Below are positions 19,578-28,070 of a stretch of DNA of 64,000 nucleotides, one piece after another. A program made the position numbers and the translations under genes. How positions within the stretch are numbered: the first letter of the stretch is position 1; each line of letters opens with the position of its first letter. This stretch comes from Alphaproteobacteria bacterium. GTDB lineage: Bacteria > Pseudomonadota > Alphaproteobacteria > Thalassobaculales > Thalassobaculaceae. The stretch lies in the NCBI GenBank assembly GCA_022822665.1, contig JAJEAR010000048.1:1-64000 (forward strand), given 5' to 3'. The notes beneath the pieces were generated by a model. That model was not told the origin of the DNA. It saw only the letters and a list, made by a program, of their open reading frames with translations, and did no database searches.

Positions 19578-19608
19578 ACGGGGGCGGAGACCGGGTCTCC
19601 GCCCCCGT
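19578..19608. terminator. Strong hairpin after the symporter gene, without a T-run
   Basis: ACGGGGGCGGAGACC (19578-19592) is perfectly complementary to 19594-19608, so in practice a 12-13 bp GC-rich stem with a short loop. It lies between the symporter stop and the next minus-strand gene. No T-run follows on either strand. It may act as a transcript-stabilising or partly terminating element that lowers expression of the downstream membrane protein and DUF294 gene. Confidence 0.5.
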
Positions 19609-19630
19609 CACACGTGGTACCGACCCGGTT

Positions 19631-21460
19631 CTAGTGGTCCGAGCTCAGGATCGGATCACCCTTGGGTATCCTCACCTCGTCGACCATCTTCTGGGTCTCT
19701 TCATCGGGCTCGGCGGTCGCGAGTGACACCACCACCATTGCCACCAGGCTCACGGCGGCACCGACGATGCCGAACCGCAGGTGATCGATGCCGATCCACG
19801 GCTCCATGCCCGCAAAGCGAACCATGTAGAGGTACCAGGACCCCGCCAGGAAGCCGAACGCCATGCCGGCGATCGCACCCTGCCGGTTGGCCCGTTTCCA
19901 CCAGATGCCCAGCACAAGCGGGAAGAACAGGCCGGACATGGCGAAGTCGAAGGCCCAGGCCACGGCTCCGAGAATACTGGTGAGCTTCAGGCTCGCCACG
20001 GCCGCACCGGCCGCACCCAGCACGATCAGCAATACCCGGGCCACGACCAGCCGCTTGGCGGTTTCGGCCTTCGGATCGATGATCTTGTAGTACAGGTCAT
20101 GGCTGAGCGCGTTGGCGATCGCCAGCAGCAGTCCGTCGGCCGTCGACATGGCGGCGGCCATGCCGCCGGCGGCGACCAGGCCGGAGATCACGTACGGCAG
20201 ACCGGCGATTTCCGGTGTCGCGAGAACGACGATATCACCGCGCATGAAGAACTCGTTGATCTGCAGTATGCCATCGCCATTGCTGTCAACCAGCTTGACG
20301 AATCCCACCGAGCTCCACTTCTGGATCCACTCCAGCGCATTCACGTCGGCAATCGCCTTGCCGATGATGCTTGTCGCCAGGTTCGGATCGAGCACCTGCA
20401 GCTTGGTGAAGGTCGCCAGGGCCGGTGCCGTGAAGTACAGCAGGAAGATGAAGAACAGTGACCAGGCCACCGAGGTCCGCGCCGCCTTCACCGAAGGCGT
20501 GGTGAAGTAGCGCATCAGGATGTGCGGGAGCGAGGCGGTGCCCATCATCATGCAGGCGACCAGGGTCACGAACTTCCAGGCAGCCAGTCCGCCCTCGCCG
20601 GCCGTGGAGTGCGGCACCGTCAGGGCCCTGAGCCCGGCGACCGCCTCCGCCGGCATCAGCGTGCCGACCTGGTGCAGGGCCTCAAGCTCGACCAGCCGTG
20701 CCACGGCGTCACCGTAAACCAGCTGCGGGAACACCCCGAAACCCTGCTTGTTCGACATCCAGAACACCGGCACCAGGTAGGCGATGATCAGCACGATGTA
20801 CTGGGCTACCTGGGTCCAGGTCACCGCCCGCATGCCTCCCAGCATCGAGCAGAGCAGGATACCGGCCAGCCCGAACCAGACGCCGACCTCGAACGGGATC
20901 TGCAGGGCACGCGACGCGATGGTCCCGGTCGCGTTGATCTGCGCGGTCACGTAGGTAAACGAGGCGACCACGAGAACGATGACGGCAAACAGCCGGGCCG
21001 TGTTGCCGCCGTAGCGGGTCCCGATGAAGTCCGGAACGGTGTAGCACCCGAACTTGCGCAGGTACGGCGCCATGAGCACCGCGACCAGCACGTAGCCGCC
21101 GGTCCAGCCGACGACGAAGGCGAGGTAGCCGTGACCGCCCATGTAGATGCCGCCGGCCATGGCCACGAAGGACGCGCCCGACATCCAGTCGGCCGCGGTC
21201 GCCATGCCGTTGAATACGGGCGGAACCTGCCGGCCGGCAACGTAGTAGGCATCGACCTGCATGGTCCGGGACAGCCAGCCGATGCCGGCATAGATCGCCA
21301 CCGTGAACACAACGAACAGGATGCCGAGGGTGTCGGCCGCGACACCCATCTGCTCCAGTACGGCCATCAGGAGGATAAAGACGATGAATCCGCCGGTGTA
21401 GAAACCGTAGATTCTCGGGAGATTGTCTACGAAATCGCCCGTTCCTCTCAACAAGCTCAT
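19631..21460 (-). CDS. Sodium:solute symporter (SSS) family, acetate-permease-like large subunit
   Basis: 609 residues with about 13 membrane helices. The SSS core signatures are seen, including AADWMSGASFVAMAGG (89-104), GYVLVAVLMAPYLRKFGCYTVPDF and LPHILMRYFTT. It is longer than ActP (about 550) because of soluble insertions at about 250-290 and 355-415. The second contains an EF-hand-like loop DSNGDGILQINE (392-403). It is paired with a DUF4212 subunit 9 nt upstream, which is the VC_2705-type two-part symporter. Nearby genes for a propionate/acetate-CoA ligase and a DUF294-CBS regulator point to uptake of short-chain carboxylates such as acetate or propionate. Located in the inner membrane. 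Confidence 0.9.
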   Translation of the reverse strand: MSLLRGTGDFVDNLPRIYGFYTGGFIVFILLMAVLEQMGVAADTLGILFVVFTVAIYAGIGWLSRTMQVDAYYVAGRQVPPVFNGMATAADWMSGASFVAMAGGIYMGGHGYLAFVVGWTGGYVLVAVLMAPYLRKFGCYTVPDFIGTRYGGNTARLFAVIVLVVASFTYVTAQINATGTIASRALQIPFEVGVWFGLAGILLCSMLGGMRAVTWTQVAQYIVLIIAYLVPVFWMSNKQGFGVFPQLVYGDAVARLVELEALHQVGTLMPAEAVAGLRALTVPHSTAGEGGLAAWKFVTLVACMMMGTASLPHILMRYFTTPSVKAARTSVAWSLFFIFLLYFTAPALATFTKLQVLDPNLATSIIGKAIADVNALEWIQKWSSVGFVKLVDSNGDGILQINEFFMRGDIVVLATPEIAGLPYVISGLVAAGGMAAAMSTADGLLLAIANALSHDLYYKIIDPKAETAKRLVVARVLLIVLGAAGAAVASLKLTSILGAVAWAFDFAMSGLFFPLVLGIWWKRANRQGAIAGMAFGFLAGSWYLYMVRFAGMEPWIGIDHLRFGIVGAAVSLVAMVVVSLATAEPDEETQKMVDEVRIPKGDPILSSDH

Positions 21461-21469
21461 GACACCCCC

Positions 21470-21733
21470 CTACTCGTCTTCGGCCATGCCGCATTGCACG
21501 TCGATCGCATGCTGCTGGCGGATAAAGATAAAGAGTTGCACCACGAACACGACCAGTGATCCCTGCGCCGCCATGTAGAAGCCCAGCGGGAAGTGCATGA
21601 AACTGGTCTGGTTCAAGGTAGGTGCGAACCAGTGAATGAGGTAGGCGAAGACGAACCAGATCACCAGATGTATGATCATCAGCTGCCTGGTCCGCCTCCA
21701 ATGCTCTTCCCTCTGGGAAGCATTGTCAGGCAT
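21470..21733 (-). CDS. DUF4212 small subunit of the sodium:solute symporter
   Basis: 87 residues from ATG 21733, preceded by a G-rich Shine-Dalgarno (GGGGGAAAAACC). Two membrane helices at about 20-40 and 52-74, with the conserved HWFAP and FPLGFYMAAQGS motifs of the DUF4212 family (sodium/substrate symporter small subunit). The stop is 9 nt before the start of the large subunit, so the two are co-translated. The family always pairs with SSS large subunits of the VC_2705 type. First gene of the minus-strand symporter operon; divergent from the hypothetical gene at 21900. Confidence 0.9.
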   Translation of the reverse strand: MPDNASQREEHWRRTRQLMIIHLVIWFVFAYLIHWFAPTLNQTSFMHFPLGFYMAAQGSLVVFVVQLFIFIRQQHAIDVQCGMAEDE

Positions 21734-21899
21734 GGTTTTTCCCCCATGATGGCGGCACGCCCGCGCGGAGGGGTGCACGCCACTGTTTCCGACCTCGGAA
21801 TGCGGCCACGTGCAGCATTCCGCGCACCAGACTCCAGTGTACTGTGACTGTTTCATGTCACAACGACAACCGTGCGGTGGAATCACGAATGGGAATGGG

Positions 21900-22601
21900 A
21901 TGCTTCTGCAACAGTTCAGGATCGGGTTCGGCACCGAAAGTCCTGGCGCACTCCTTCGCGCACTTCGCGATTACCTGATCGGAACCGGGCGTCAGCGGCC
22001 GGTACGCGACTGCGACGGCCTGGCCACGTTCATCGCGGCAAGGTCGAGTCACGTGGCCCAGACTTCGCTCTACGGTTACCTGCGGACCAGGGCCGGCACC
22101 ATGTATCCCGAACTATTCTCGAACGATGATTTCATGGTTTCGATCAATATTGCCAAATGGCAGATGTGGCTTGCCTGTCTTTCCGACCTCTCGGTGTACT
22201 GCGGCGGCATGCTGGCGCGGCGCAGCCCCGCCACGGAGCAGGACCGGATCCATGACATCGTTGCGTACGCCGTCGGAACCGCACTGGCCGAGGCGGGCGA
22301 GCCGCAGGAGGCGGGAGCGGCCTTCCCGGAGAACGCCGCCTCAGTTCGCGCCAGAATCGATTCGGTCGACTGGCGGGTGGTGGAAGACGGCGAATCGCAC
22401 TTTACCTGCAGTCCGGAAGCACTGGTCACCTGGGCGCCGATTGTCGAGGGCCTCAAGGAACTCGACCGCGACATCGTGGTGAACTCGGTCCGGTTCCGCT
22501 GGCAGGAGGTCCGCCGGGATGTGCGCCGGCTGCTCGATGCCGACGCGGTGATCGCATCGGAACCGGCGGGCACACCCGGGCCGGTTCAGCCAGACAGATA
22601 G
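21900..22601 (+). CDS. Conserved-looking alphaproteobacterial protein of unknown function
   Basis: 233 residues from ATG 21900 (MLLQQFRIGFG); ATG 21855 would add 15 residues, and no ideal Shine-Dalgarno settles the start. No signal peptide or membrane helix. The sequence has well-formed helical blocks (SHVAQTSLYGYLRTRAGTMYP, NIAKWQMWLACLSDLSVYCGG, DIVVNSVRFRWQEVRRDVRRLL) and strong third-position GC bias, so it is a real gene. I do not recognise the family. It sits between the symporter and CoA-ligase genes, divergent from the first and convergent with the second, overlapping the ligase stop by 16 nt. A role in the same carboxylate pathway is only a guess. Confidence 0.72.
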   Translation: MLLQQFRIGFGTESPGALLRALRDYLIGTGRQRPVRDCDGLATFIAARSSHVAQTSLYGYLRTRAGTMYPELFSNDDFMVSINIAKWQMWLACLSDLSVYCGGMLARRSPATEQDRIHDIVAYAVGTALAEAGEPQEAGAAFPENAASVRARIDSVDWRVVEDGESHFTCSPEALVTWAPIVEGLKELDRDIVVNSVRFRWQEVRRDVRRLLDADAVIASEPAGTPGPVQPDR

Positions 22602-24481
22602 CCGGCGTCGCGCAACTCCGTCGCAATCTCGTCCAGGATATCCGGATCGTCGATGGTCGCCGGAATCGGATAGTCCCGGTCATCGGCAATGCACTGCATG
22701 GTACCGCGAAGGATCTTGCCCGACCGGGTCTTGGGCAGGCGCCCGACCACGATCGCCTGGCGGAAAGACGCCACCGGGCCAATCTCCTCGCGCACCATGC
22801 GGATAACCTCGGTCACGATCTGAGAATGCGGCCGGTTGACCCCGTCCTTCAGCACCAGGAATCCCATCGGCACCTGTCCCTTCAGCGCGTCTGCCGCGCC
22901 AATGACCGCACATTCCGCCACGTCGGGGTGAGACGCCAGCACCTGTTCCATGCCACCGGTTGACAGGCGGTGCCCCGCGACATTGATGATGTCATCGGTG
23001 CGCGACATGATGTGCAGATAGCCGTCCTCGTCGATGATGCCGGCGTCCCCGGTCTGGTAGTAGCCCGGGTAGGCGCTGAAGTAGCTCTCGACGAACCGCT
23101 CGTCGTTCTGCCACAGGGTCGGCAGGGCGCCGGGCGGCAGCGGGATCCTGATCGAGATGGCGCCGATTTCTCCGGGCGCAACCGGGGTGCAGTCCGGTGC
23201 CAGAACCTCGATTCCCCAACCCGGGACCGGCGCGGTCGGCGAACCGGGCTTCACCGGCAGCCGCTCGATTCCGAGACAGTTCGCCGCGATCGGCCAGCCG
23301 GTCTCCGTTTGCCACCAGTGATCGATGACCGGCACGCGAAGTACCTCCTCGGTCCACCTGAGCGTGTCGGGATCGCACCGCTCGCCGGCGAGGAACTGTG
23401 ACTTGAGTGCGGAAAGGTCGTGCTGGCGCAGAAGCAGGGCGTCGGGATCCTCCTTGCGAATGGCCCGCATCGCCGTGGGAGCGGTAAACATGCACGACAC
23501 CCGGTGCTGCGCCATCACCCGCCAGAACGCGCCGGCATCGGGCGTCCCGACCGGCTTGCCCTCGTAGAGCACCGTCGTGCAGCCATGAAACAGCGGCGCG
23601 TAGACGATGTAGCTGTGGCCCACGACCCAGCCGACGTCCGACGCAGCCCAGTAGACCTCGCCGGGCTCGACCCCGTAGATGTTGCGCATCGACCACTTCA
23701 GAGCCACCGCGTGCCCGCCGGTCGGCCTGACCACTCCCTTCGGCACACCGGTGGTTCCGGACGTGTAGAGAATGTAGGCGGGGTCGGTGGCCTCGACCTC
23801 CACGCAGTCCACGGGCTCGGCCCCCTCGTGCGCAGCGTGCCAGTCGATGTCCCGTCCCTCCTGCATCGCGGCCTCGCACATCGGCCGCTGCAGGACGATG
23901 CAGGTTCGCGGCCTGTGTTCCGCCAGGTCGAGAGCGCCATCGAGCAACGGTTTGTACTCGACGACGCGACCGGGCTCGATGCCGCAGGATGCCGCCACCA
24001 CAAGTACCGGCCTGGCATCGTCGATCCGCTTCGCCAGCTCGCTGGCGGCAAAACCGCCGAACACAACCGAGTGCACGGCGCCGATCCGCGTGCACGCGAG
24101 CATCGCGATCACTGTCTCGGGAACCATGGGCATGTAGATGATCACCCGGTCGCCGTACGCCACTCCGTGCCGGCGCAGCACCCCGGCGAACAGCGCAACC
24201 GCATCGCGCAGTTCCCGGTAGCTGAACTCGCGGACGGTTCCGGTGACCGGGCTGTCGTAGATCAGTGCCGCCTGGTCGGCCCGACCCTCGCGCAGGTGCC
24301 GGTCGAGTGCATTGTCACAGGTGTTGAGACGACCGCCGGCAAACCAGCGGGTAAACGGCGGCCTGTCGTTGTCGAGAACCCGGTCCCACCGCTTCTGCCA
24401 GACCAGGTCGGCGGCGGCGGCGGCCCAGAACGCTTCGGGCTCCTCAAGTGATCGGCGGTAGATGTCCTCGTACTGTCCCAC
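22586..24481 (-). CDS. prpE: Propionate--CoA ligase / acetyl-CoA synthetase family
   Basis: 631 residues from GTG 24481, which has GGAGGG five nt upstream and gives the usual PrpE beginning (GQYEDIYRRSL); ATG 24496 is the alternative. Adenylate-forming motifs are YILYTSGTTGVPKGVV (P-loop-like), WWQTETGWPI and the C-terminal PKTRSGKILRG with the acetylatable lysine. Length and the early Y..IY..SL motif favour PrpE over Acs, but propionate, acetate and similar acids are all possible. It activates acids brought in by the SSS/DUF4212 symporter downstream on the same strand. Its 3' end overlaps the opposing hypothetical gene. Confidence 0.87.
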   Translation of the reverse strand: MGQYEDIYRRSLEEPEAFWAAAAADLVWQKRWDRVLDNDRPPFTRWFAGGRLNTCDNALDRHLREGRADQAALIYDSPVTGTVREFSYRELRDAVALFAGVLRRHGVAYGDRVIIYMPMVPETVIAMLACTRIGAVHSVVFGGFAASELAKRIDDARPVLVVAASCGIEPGRVVEYKPLLDGALDLAEHRPRTCIVLQRPMCEAAMQEGRDIDWHAAHEGAEPVDCVEVEATDPAYILYTSGTTGVPKGVVRPTGGHAVALKWSMRNIYGVEPGEVYWAASDVGWVVGHSYIVYAPLFHGCTTVLYEGKPVGTPDAGAFWRVMAQHRVSCMFTAPTAMRAIRKEDPDALLLRQHDLSALKSQFLAGERCDPDTLRWTEEVLRVPVIDHWWQTETGWPIAANCLGIERLPVKPGSPTAPVPGWGIEVLAPDCTPVAPGEIGAISIRIPLPPGALPTLWQNDERFVESYFSAYPGYYQTGDAGIIDEDGYLHIMSRTDDIINVAGHRLSTGGMEQVLASHPDVAECAVIGAADALKGQVPMGFLVLKDGVNRPHSQIVTEVIRMVREEIGPVASFRQAIVVGRLPKTRSGKILRGTMQCIADDRDYPIPATIDDPDILDEIATELRDAGYLSG

Positions 24482-24513
24482 TCGTCCCTCCACCATCCAG
24501 GCGGCGGTGACCG

Positions 24514-25630
24514 CTATGTCCCCGCCGCGTCGTTGCCCAGCCGGCGCGAAAGCGCCGCTTCCAGGAACCGGTCAAGCGATCCGTCGAGAACCGACTGTAT
24601 ATCAGAGGTCTCGATCCCGGTCCGCAGGTCTTTCACCATCTGGTAGGGCTGCAGGACATAGGAACGGATCTGGTGTCCCCAGCCAATGTCGGACTTGCCG
24701 GCCTCGACCGCTTCCGCCGCTTCCTCGCGGCGCCGGATCTCCAGCTCGTATAGCCGGGCGCGCAGCATCTCCATCGCGGTGGCGCGATTGCGGTGCTGCG
24801 ACCGGTCGTTCTGGCACTGGACCACGATTCCGGTCGGCTCGTGGGTGATGCGGACCGCCGAGTCGGTCTTGTTGACATGCTGGCCGCCGGCGCCGGACGA
24901 GCGGTAGGTGTCGATGCGCAGGTCCTTCTCCTCGACCGTGATCTCGATGGTCTCGTCGATCACCGGGTAGACCCAGGCCGACGAGAAGCTGGTGTGGCGG
25001 CGCGACGCCGAGTCGAACGGCGAGATCCGCACCAGCCTGTGCACGCCGCTCTCCGTCTTCAGCCAGCCATACGCGTTGTGGCCCCTGACCTGCAGCGTCG
25101 CCGACTTGATGCCGGCCTCCTCGCCGTCACTCTGCTCCAGGACATCAACCTCGTAGCCGCGTACCCGGCACCAGCGCTGGTACATGCGCAGGAGCATCTC
25201 GGCCCAGTCCTGGGCCTCGGTCCCGCCCGCTCCGGCATGGATCTCGAGGTAGCAGTCGTTGGCGTCCGCCTCGCCGGAGAGCAGTGTCTCGAGCTGTCTG
25301 GTCCGGCAGGCCTCGCGCAGTGTCCGCAGATCCCCCGTCGCCTCGGCGACGATTTCCGCCTCGTCCTCGGCCTCGCCGAGTTCCATGAGATCGACGGTTT
25401 CTTCAAGTTGCCGCTCGATGTCACGCACCGCGGAGATCGAGCGTTCGAGCGAAGTCCGTTCCTTCAGGACCGCCTGCGCACGCTCGTTGTCCAGCCACAG
25501 GTCCGGATCACCGGCAAGGGCATTCAGTTCATCCAGCCGAACCGTTGCCGCATCCCAGTCAAAGATGCCTCCGCATGAGCTCGATGGACTGGCGGATTTC
25601 CTCGGCAGTTGCCGCGGCTTCAGCATTCAT
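24514..25630 (-). CDS. prfB: Peptide chain release factor 2, made by programmed +1 frameshifting
   Basis: Translation starts at ATG 25630 (MNAEAAATAEEIRQSIELM) and reaches an in-frame UGA at 25561-25559 after CTT. A +1 shift at CTT-T continues into GAC TGG GAT and the long frame to 24514, for about 371 residues in all, close to the 365 of E. coli RF2. The peptidyl-hydrolysis motif GGQ is in SGAGGQHVNKTDSAVRITH. RF2 reads UGA and UAA, so the shift autoregulates its own level. It lies just downstream of PBP1A on the same strand with a 28-nt gap, a pairing common in alphaproteobacteria. Confidence 0.95.
25559..25573 (-). promoter_or_regulatory. RF2 programmed frameshift site
   Basis: On the minus strand the bases read CGG AGG CAT CTT TGA, followed by C. 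An internal Shine-Dalgarno-like GGAGG, three bases, the slippery CTT T and the UGA stop have the same spacing as the E. coli prfB site. Low RF2 slows termination at UGA and favours the +1 slip. Confidence 0.93.
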
Positions 25631-25658
25631 GACGGTTCCCCCTGCGACTCCAGGTCGA

Positions 25659-28070
25659 CTAATAGAGGCCGTGGCCGGATCCATCAACCGGTCCGCTCAC
25701 GATCCCGCCGTCGACCTGCCCGGGCACCGGCTGCTGACCGGGCTTGAAGGCCTCGATGATCACATTTTCATCACCGGCCTGCGCCAGTTCCCCGGTCTCG
25801 GGATTGATGCGGACGTGCAGGATGCCCGAGGGTGCCCGGAACGGAACCGGCAGCGTGCCGCTGAGCGCCCTGCCCATGAACTCCTTGAAGATGGGAACGG
25901 CAACCCTTGACCCGGTATCGCGCGGGCCGAGGGTTCGGGGTGTATCGAAGCCGACGAAGGTGCCAACCACGAGATCGGGCGAAAACCCGATGAACCAGGC
26001 GTCGACATTGTCGTTCGACGTCCCGGTCTTGCCGGCCAGTGGCCGGCCCAGCTCGGAGATCCGCCGCCCGGTGCCACGTTGGACAACGCCCTCCAGCATG
26101 CGAACCATCTGGTAGACCGATGCGGAGTCGACCACGCGCTCGCCGCGTTCCGGCACCCGGGGCACCGCGCCGGGGTCGGTGCCCATGCATTCCAGACAGG
26201 CCCGGGTGTCACTGCGGTACACGTTGCGTCCATTCCGGTCCTGGATCCGGTCGATCAGTGTCGGCGTCACCCGGTAGCCGCCGTTGACCAGCGTGCCGTA
26301 GGCAGCGGCGAGCCTCAGCAGCGTGGTCTCCCCCGACCCGAGCGCCATCGCGAGATGTTCGTCCATGTTGTCGACGATACCGAACCGGTGCGCGGCCTCC
26401 GTCACCCGCTCCATCCCGATCGCCTGGGCAAGTCGCACCGTCATCAGGTTGCGGGATTTCTCGATACCCAGACGCATGGCGCTCGGGCCGTAGAACCTGC
26501 GCGTGTAGTTGGCCGGTTTCCACTTGCGGCGCCCCGGTCCCAGGTCGAGGACGAACGGCGCGTCGAGGATGACGCTCGTCGGTGTGTAGCCCTGTTCGAG
26601 GGCTGCGAGATAGACGAAGGGCTTGAACGCCGATCCGGGCTGGCGCCAGGCCTGGGTCGCCCGGTTGAAGCTCGAGACCGAGAAGTCCCAGCCGCCGCTC
26701 ATGGCAAGCACCCGGCCGGTGTGGGGATCAAGGGCCACGAGCGCCCCGTTGACGTCGGGAACCTGGCGCAATCCGTAGGACAGGATCGGCGGGACGTCCT
26801 CGAAGCTGTCTGCTTCGACCCGCTCTGCGAGCACCTCCACCAGAATTACGTCACCGGTCGAAAGCACCTGGTCGACCGATCCCACCTTCGGGCCCAGTCT
26901 CTGCCCCTTCCGCGTTCGCCGCGCCCAGCGCAGTTCCTCCAGAGCCAAGAGGCCGGTTTCCCCGTCCGGCAGGCCGATGCGGGCGACCTCGGCGCCGGTG
27001 GCAAGGACCACGGCAACCTGCCATGTCGGGCGCATGCCGGGCTGTGGCCCGAACTCGATCAATCTCTCGCGCCAGCCCGGACCGGTCTCGATCCTGCCCA
27101 GGGCGCCGCGCCAGCCGTGACGCCTGTCATAGAGCTCGAGCCCGTCCCTCAGCGCGGCGTCGGCGATACGCTGCAAGCGCCAGTCCAGGCTGGTCCGCAC
27201 CGACAGTCCGCCACGGTAGAGATCATCCTCGCCGTAGCGCGTCAGCAGCTGGCGCCGCACCTCTTCCGCAAAGTAGGTCGCAACGGCAGTCTCGGTCGCC
27301 TCGCGGCGTCGGACCACCAGCGGTCTCTTGCTCGCCTCGGCCGCGAGAACGTCCGTGATCACCCCGTCCTCAGCCATGCGCTGCAGCACCCAGTTGCGGC
27401 GCCACACCGCCTTCTCGTACTGCCGCTCCGGGTGGTAGTTGTTGGGCGCCTTGGGCAGTGCTGCCAGGTACGCCGCCTCTTCCACGTCCAGCTCCGAGAG
27501 CGCCTTGTTGAAGTAGTTGAGCGCCGCCGCGGCGATGCCGTGGGAGCCGCGGCCGAAGTAGATCTGGTTCAGGTACAGTTCAAGAATCCGGTCCTTGCTG
27601 AGCACCCGCTCGATGCGGAAGGCGAGGATCGCCTCCTTGATCTTGCGTTCGACTGTGACCTCGCTGGTGAGCAGGAAGTTCTTGGCAACCTGCTGGGTGA
27701 TGGTCGATGCCCCGCGCAGGCGGCGACCGGTCGCGTAGTAGCGCAGGTTTTGCACCATGGCGGCGGCCAGACTGACGAAGTCGACGCCCGGATGACTGTA
27801 GAAGTCCTTGTCCTCCGCCGCCAGCACAGCTCCGATCACCAGTCCGGGCACCGCCGAGATCGGCACGAAGATCCGCTGCTCCGTCGCGTACTCGATCACG
27901 AGGCGGCCGTCGGAGGCGTGAACCCGGGTCAGCACCGCCGGCCGGTAATCGGCGAGCTGGCGATAGTCGGGCAGCCCCTGGCCGTAGGCGCGCAGCACCC
28001 ACAGCGCGCCGGCTGCACCGGCAAGCGCAATGACAAGACAGACCGCCGCCGTTCCGACAATCCACCTCAC
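25659..28070 (-). CDS. mrcA: Penicillin-binding protein 1A (bifunctional transglycosylase/transpeptidase)
   Basis: 803 residues from GTG 28070, preceded by AGGAG. A membrane anchor spans about 6-28. The GT51 glycosyltransferase shows EDKDFYSHPG, RGASTITQQVAKN and KEAILAFRIER. An OB-like insertion follows, then the transpeptidase with the active-site Ser in GSAFKPF, the SRN triad element and KTGTSND. It polymerises and cross-links peptidoglycan in the periplasm. In many alphaproteobacteria an N-acetylmuramoyl-L-alanine amidase gene lies between this gene and rne; here that space has no gene. Downstream is prfB. Confidence 0.95.
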   Translation of the reverse strand: MRWIVGTAAVCLVIALAGAAGALWVLRAYGQGLPDYRQLADYRPAVLTRVHASDGRLVIEYATEQRIFVPISAVPGLVIGAVLAAEDKDFYSHPGVDFVSLAAAMVQNLRYYATGRRLRGASTITQQVAKNFLLTSEVTVERKIKEAILAFRIERVLSKDRILELYLNQIYFGRGSHGIAAAALNYFNKALSELDVEEAAYLAALPKAPNNYHPERQYEKAVWRRNWVLQRMAEDGVITDVLAAEASKRPLVVRRREATETAVATYFAEEVRRQLLTRYGEDDLYRGGLSVRTSLDWRLQRIADAALRDGLELYDRRHGWRGALGRIETGPGWRERLIEFGPQPGMRPTWQVAVVLATGAEVARIGLPDGETGLLALEELRWARRTRKGQRLGPKVGSVDQVLSTGDVILVEVLAERVEADSFEDVPPILSYGLRQVPDVNGALVALDPHTGRVLAMSGGWDFSVSSFNRATQAWRQPGSAFKPFVYLAALEQGYTPTSVILDAPFVLDLGPGRRKWKPANYTRRFYGPSAMRLGIEKSRNLMTVRLAQAIGMERVTEAAHRFGIVDNMDEHLAMALGSGETTLLRLAAAYGTLVNGGYRVTPTLIDRIQDRNGRNVYRSDTRACLECMGTDPGAVPRVPERGERVVDSASVYQMVRMLEGVVQRGTGRRISELGRPLAGKTGTSNDNVDAWFIGFSPDLVVGTFVGFDTPRTLGPRDTGSRVAVPIFKEFMGRALSGTLPVPFRAPSGILHVRINPETGELAQAGDENVIIEAFKPGQQPVPGQVDGGIVSGPVDGSGHGLY

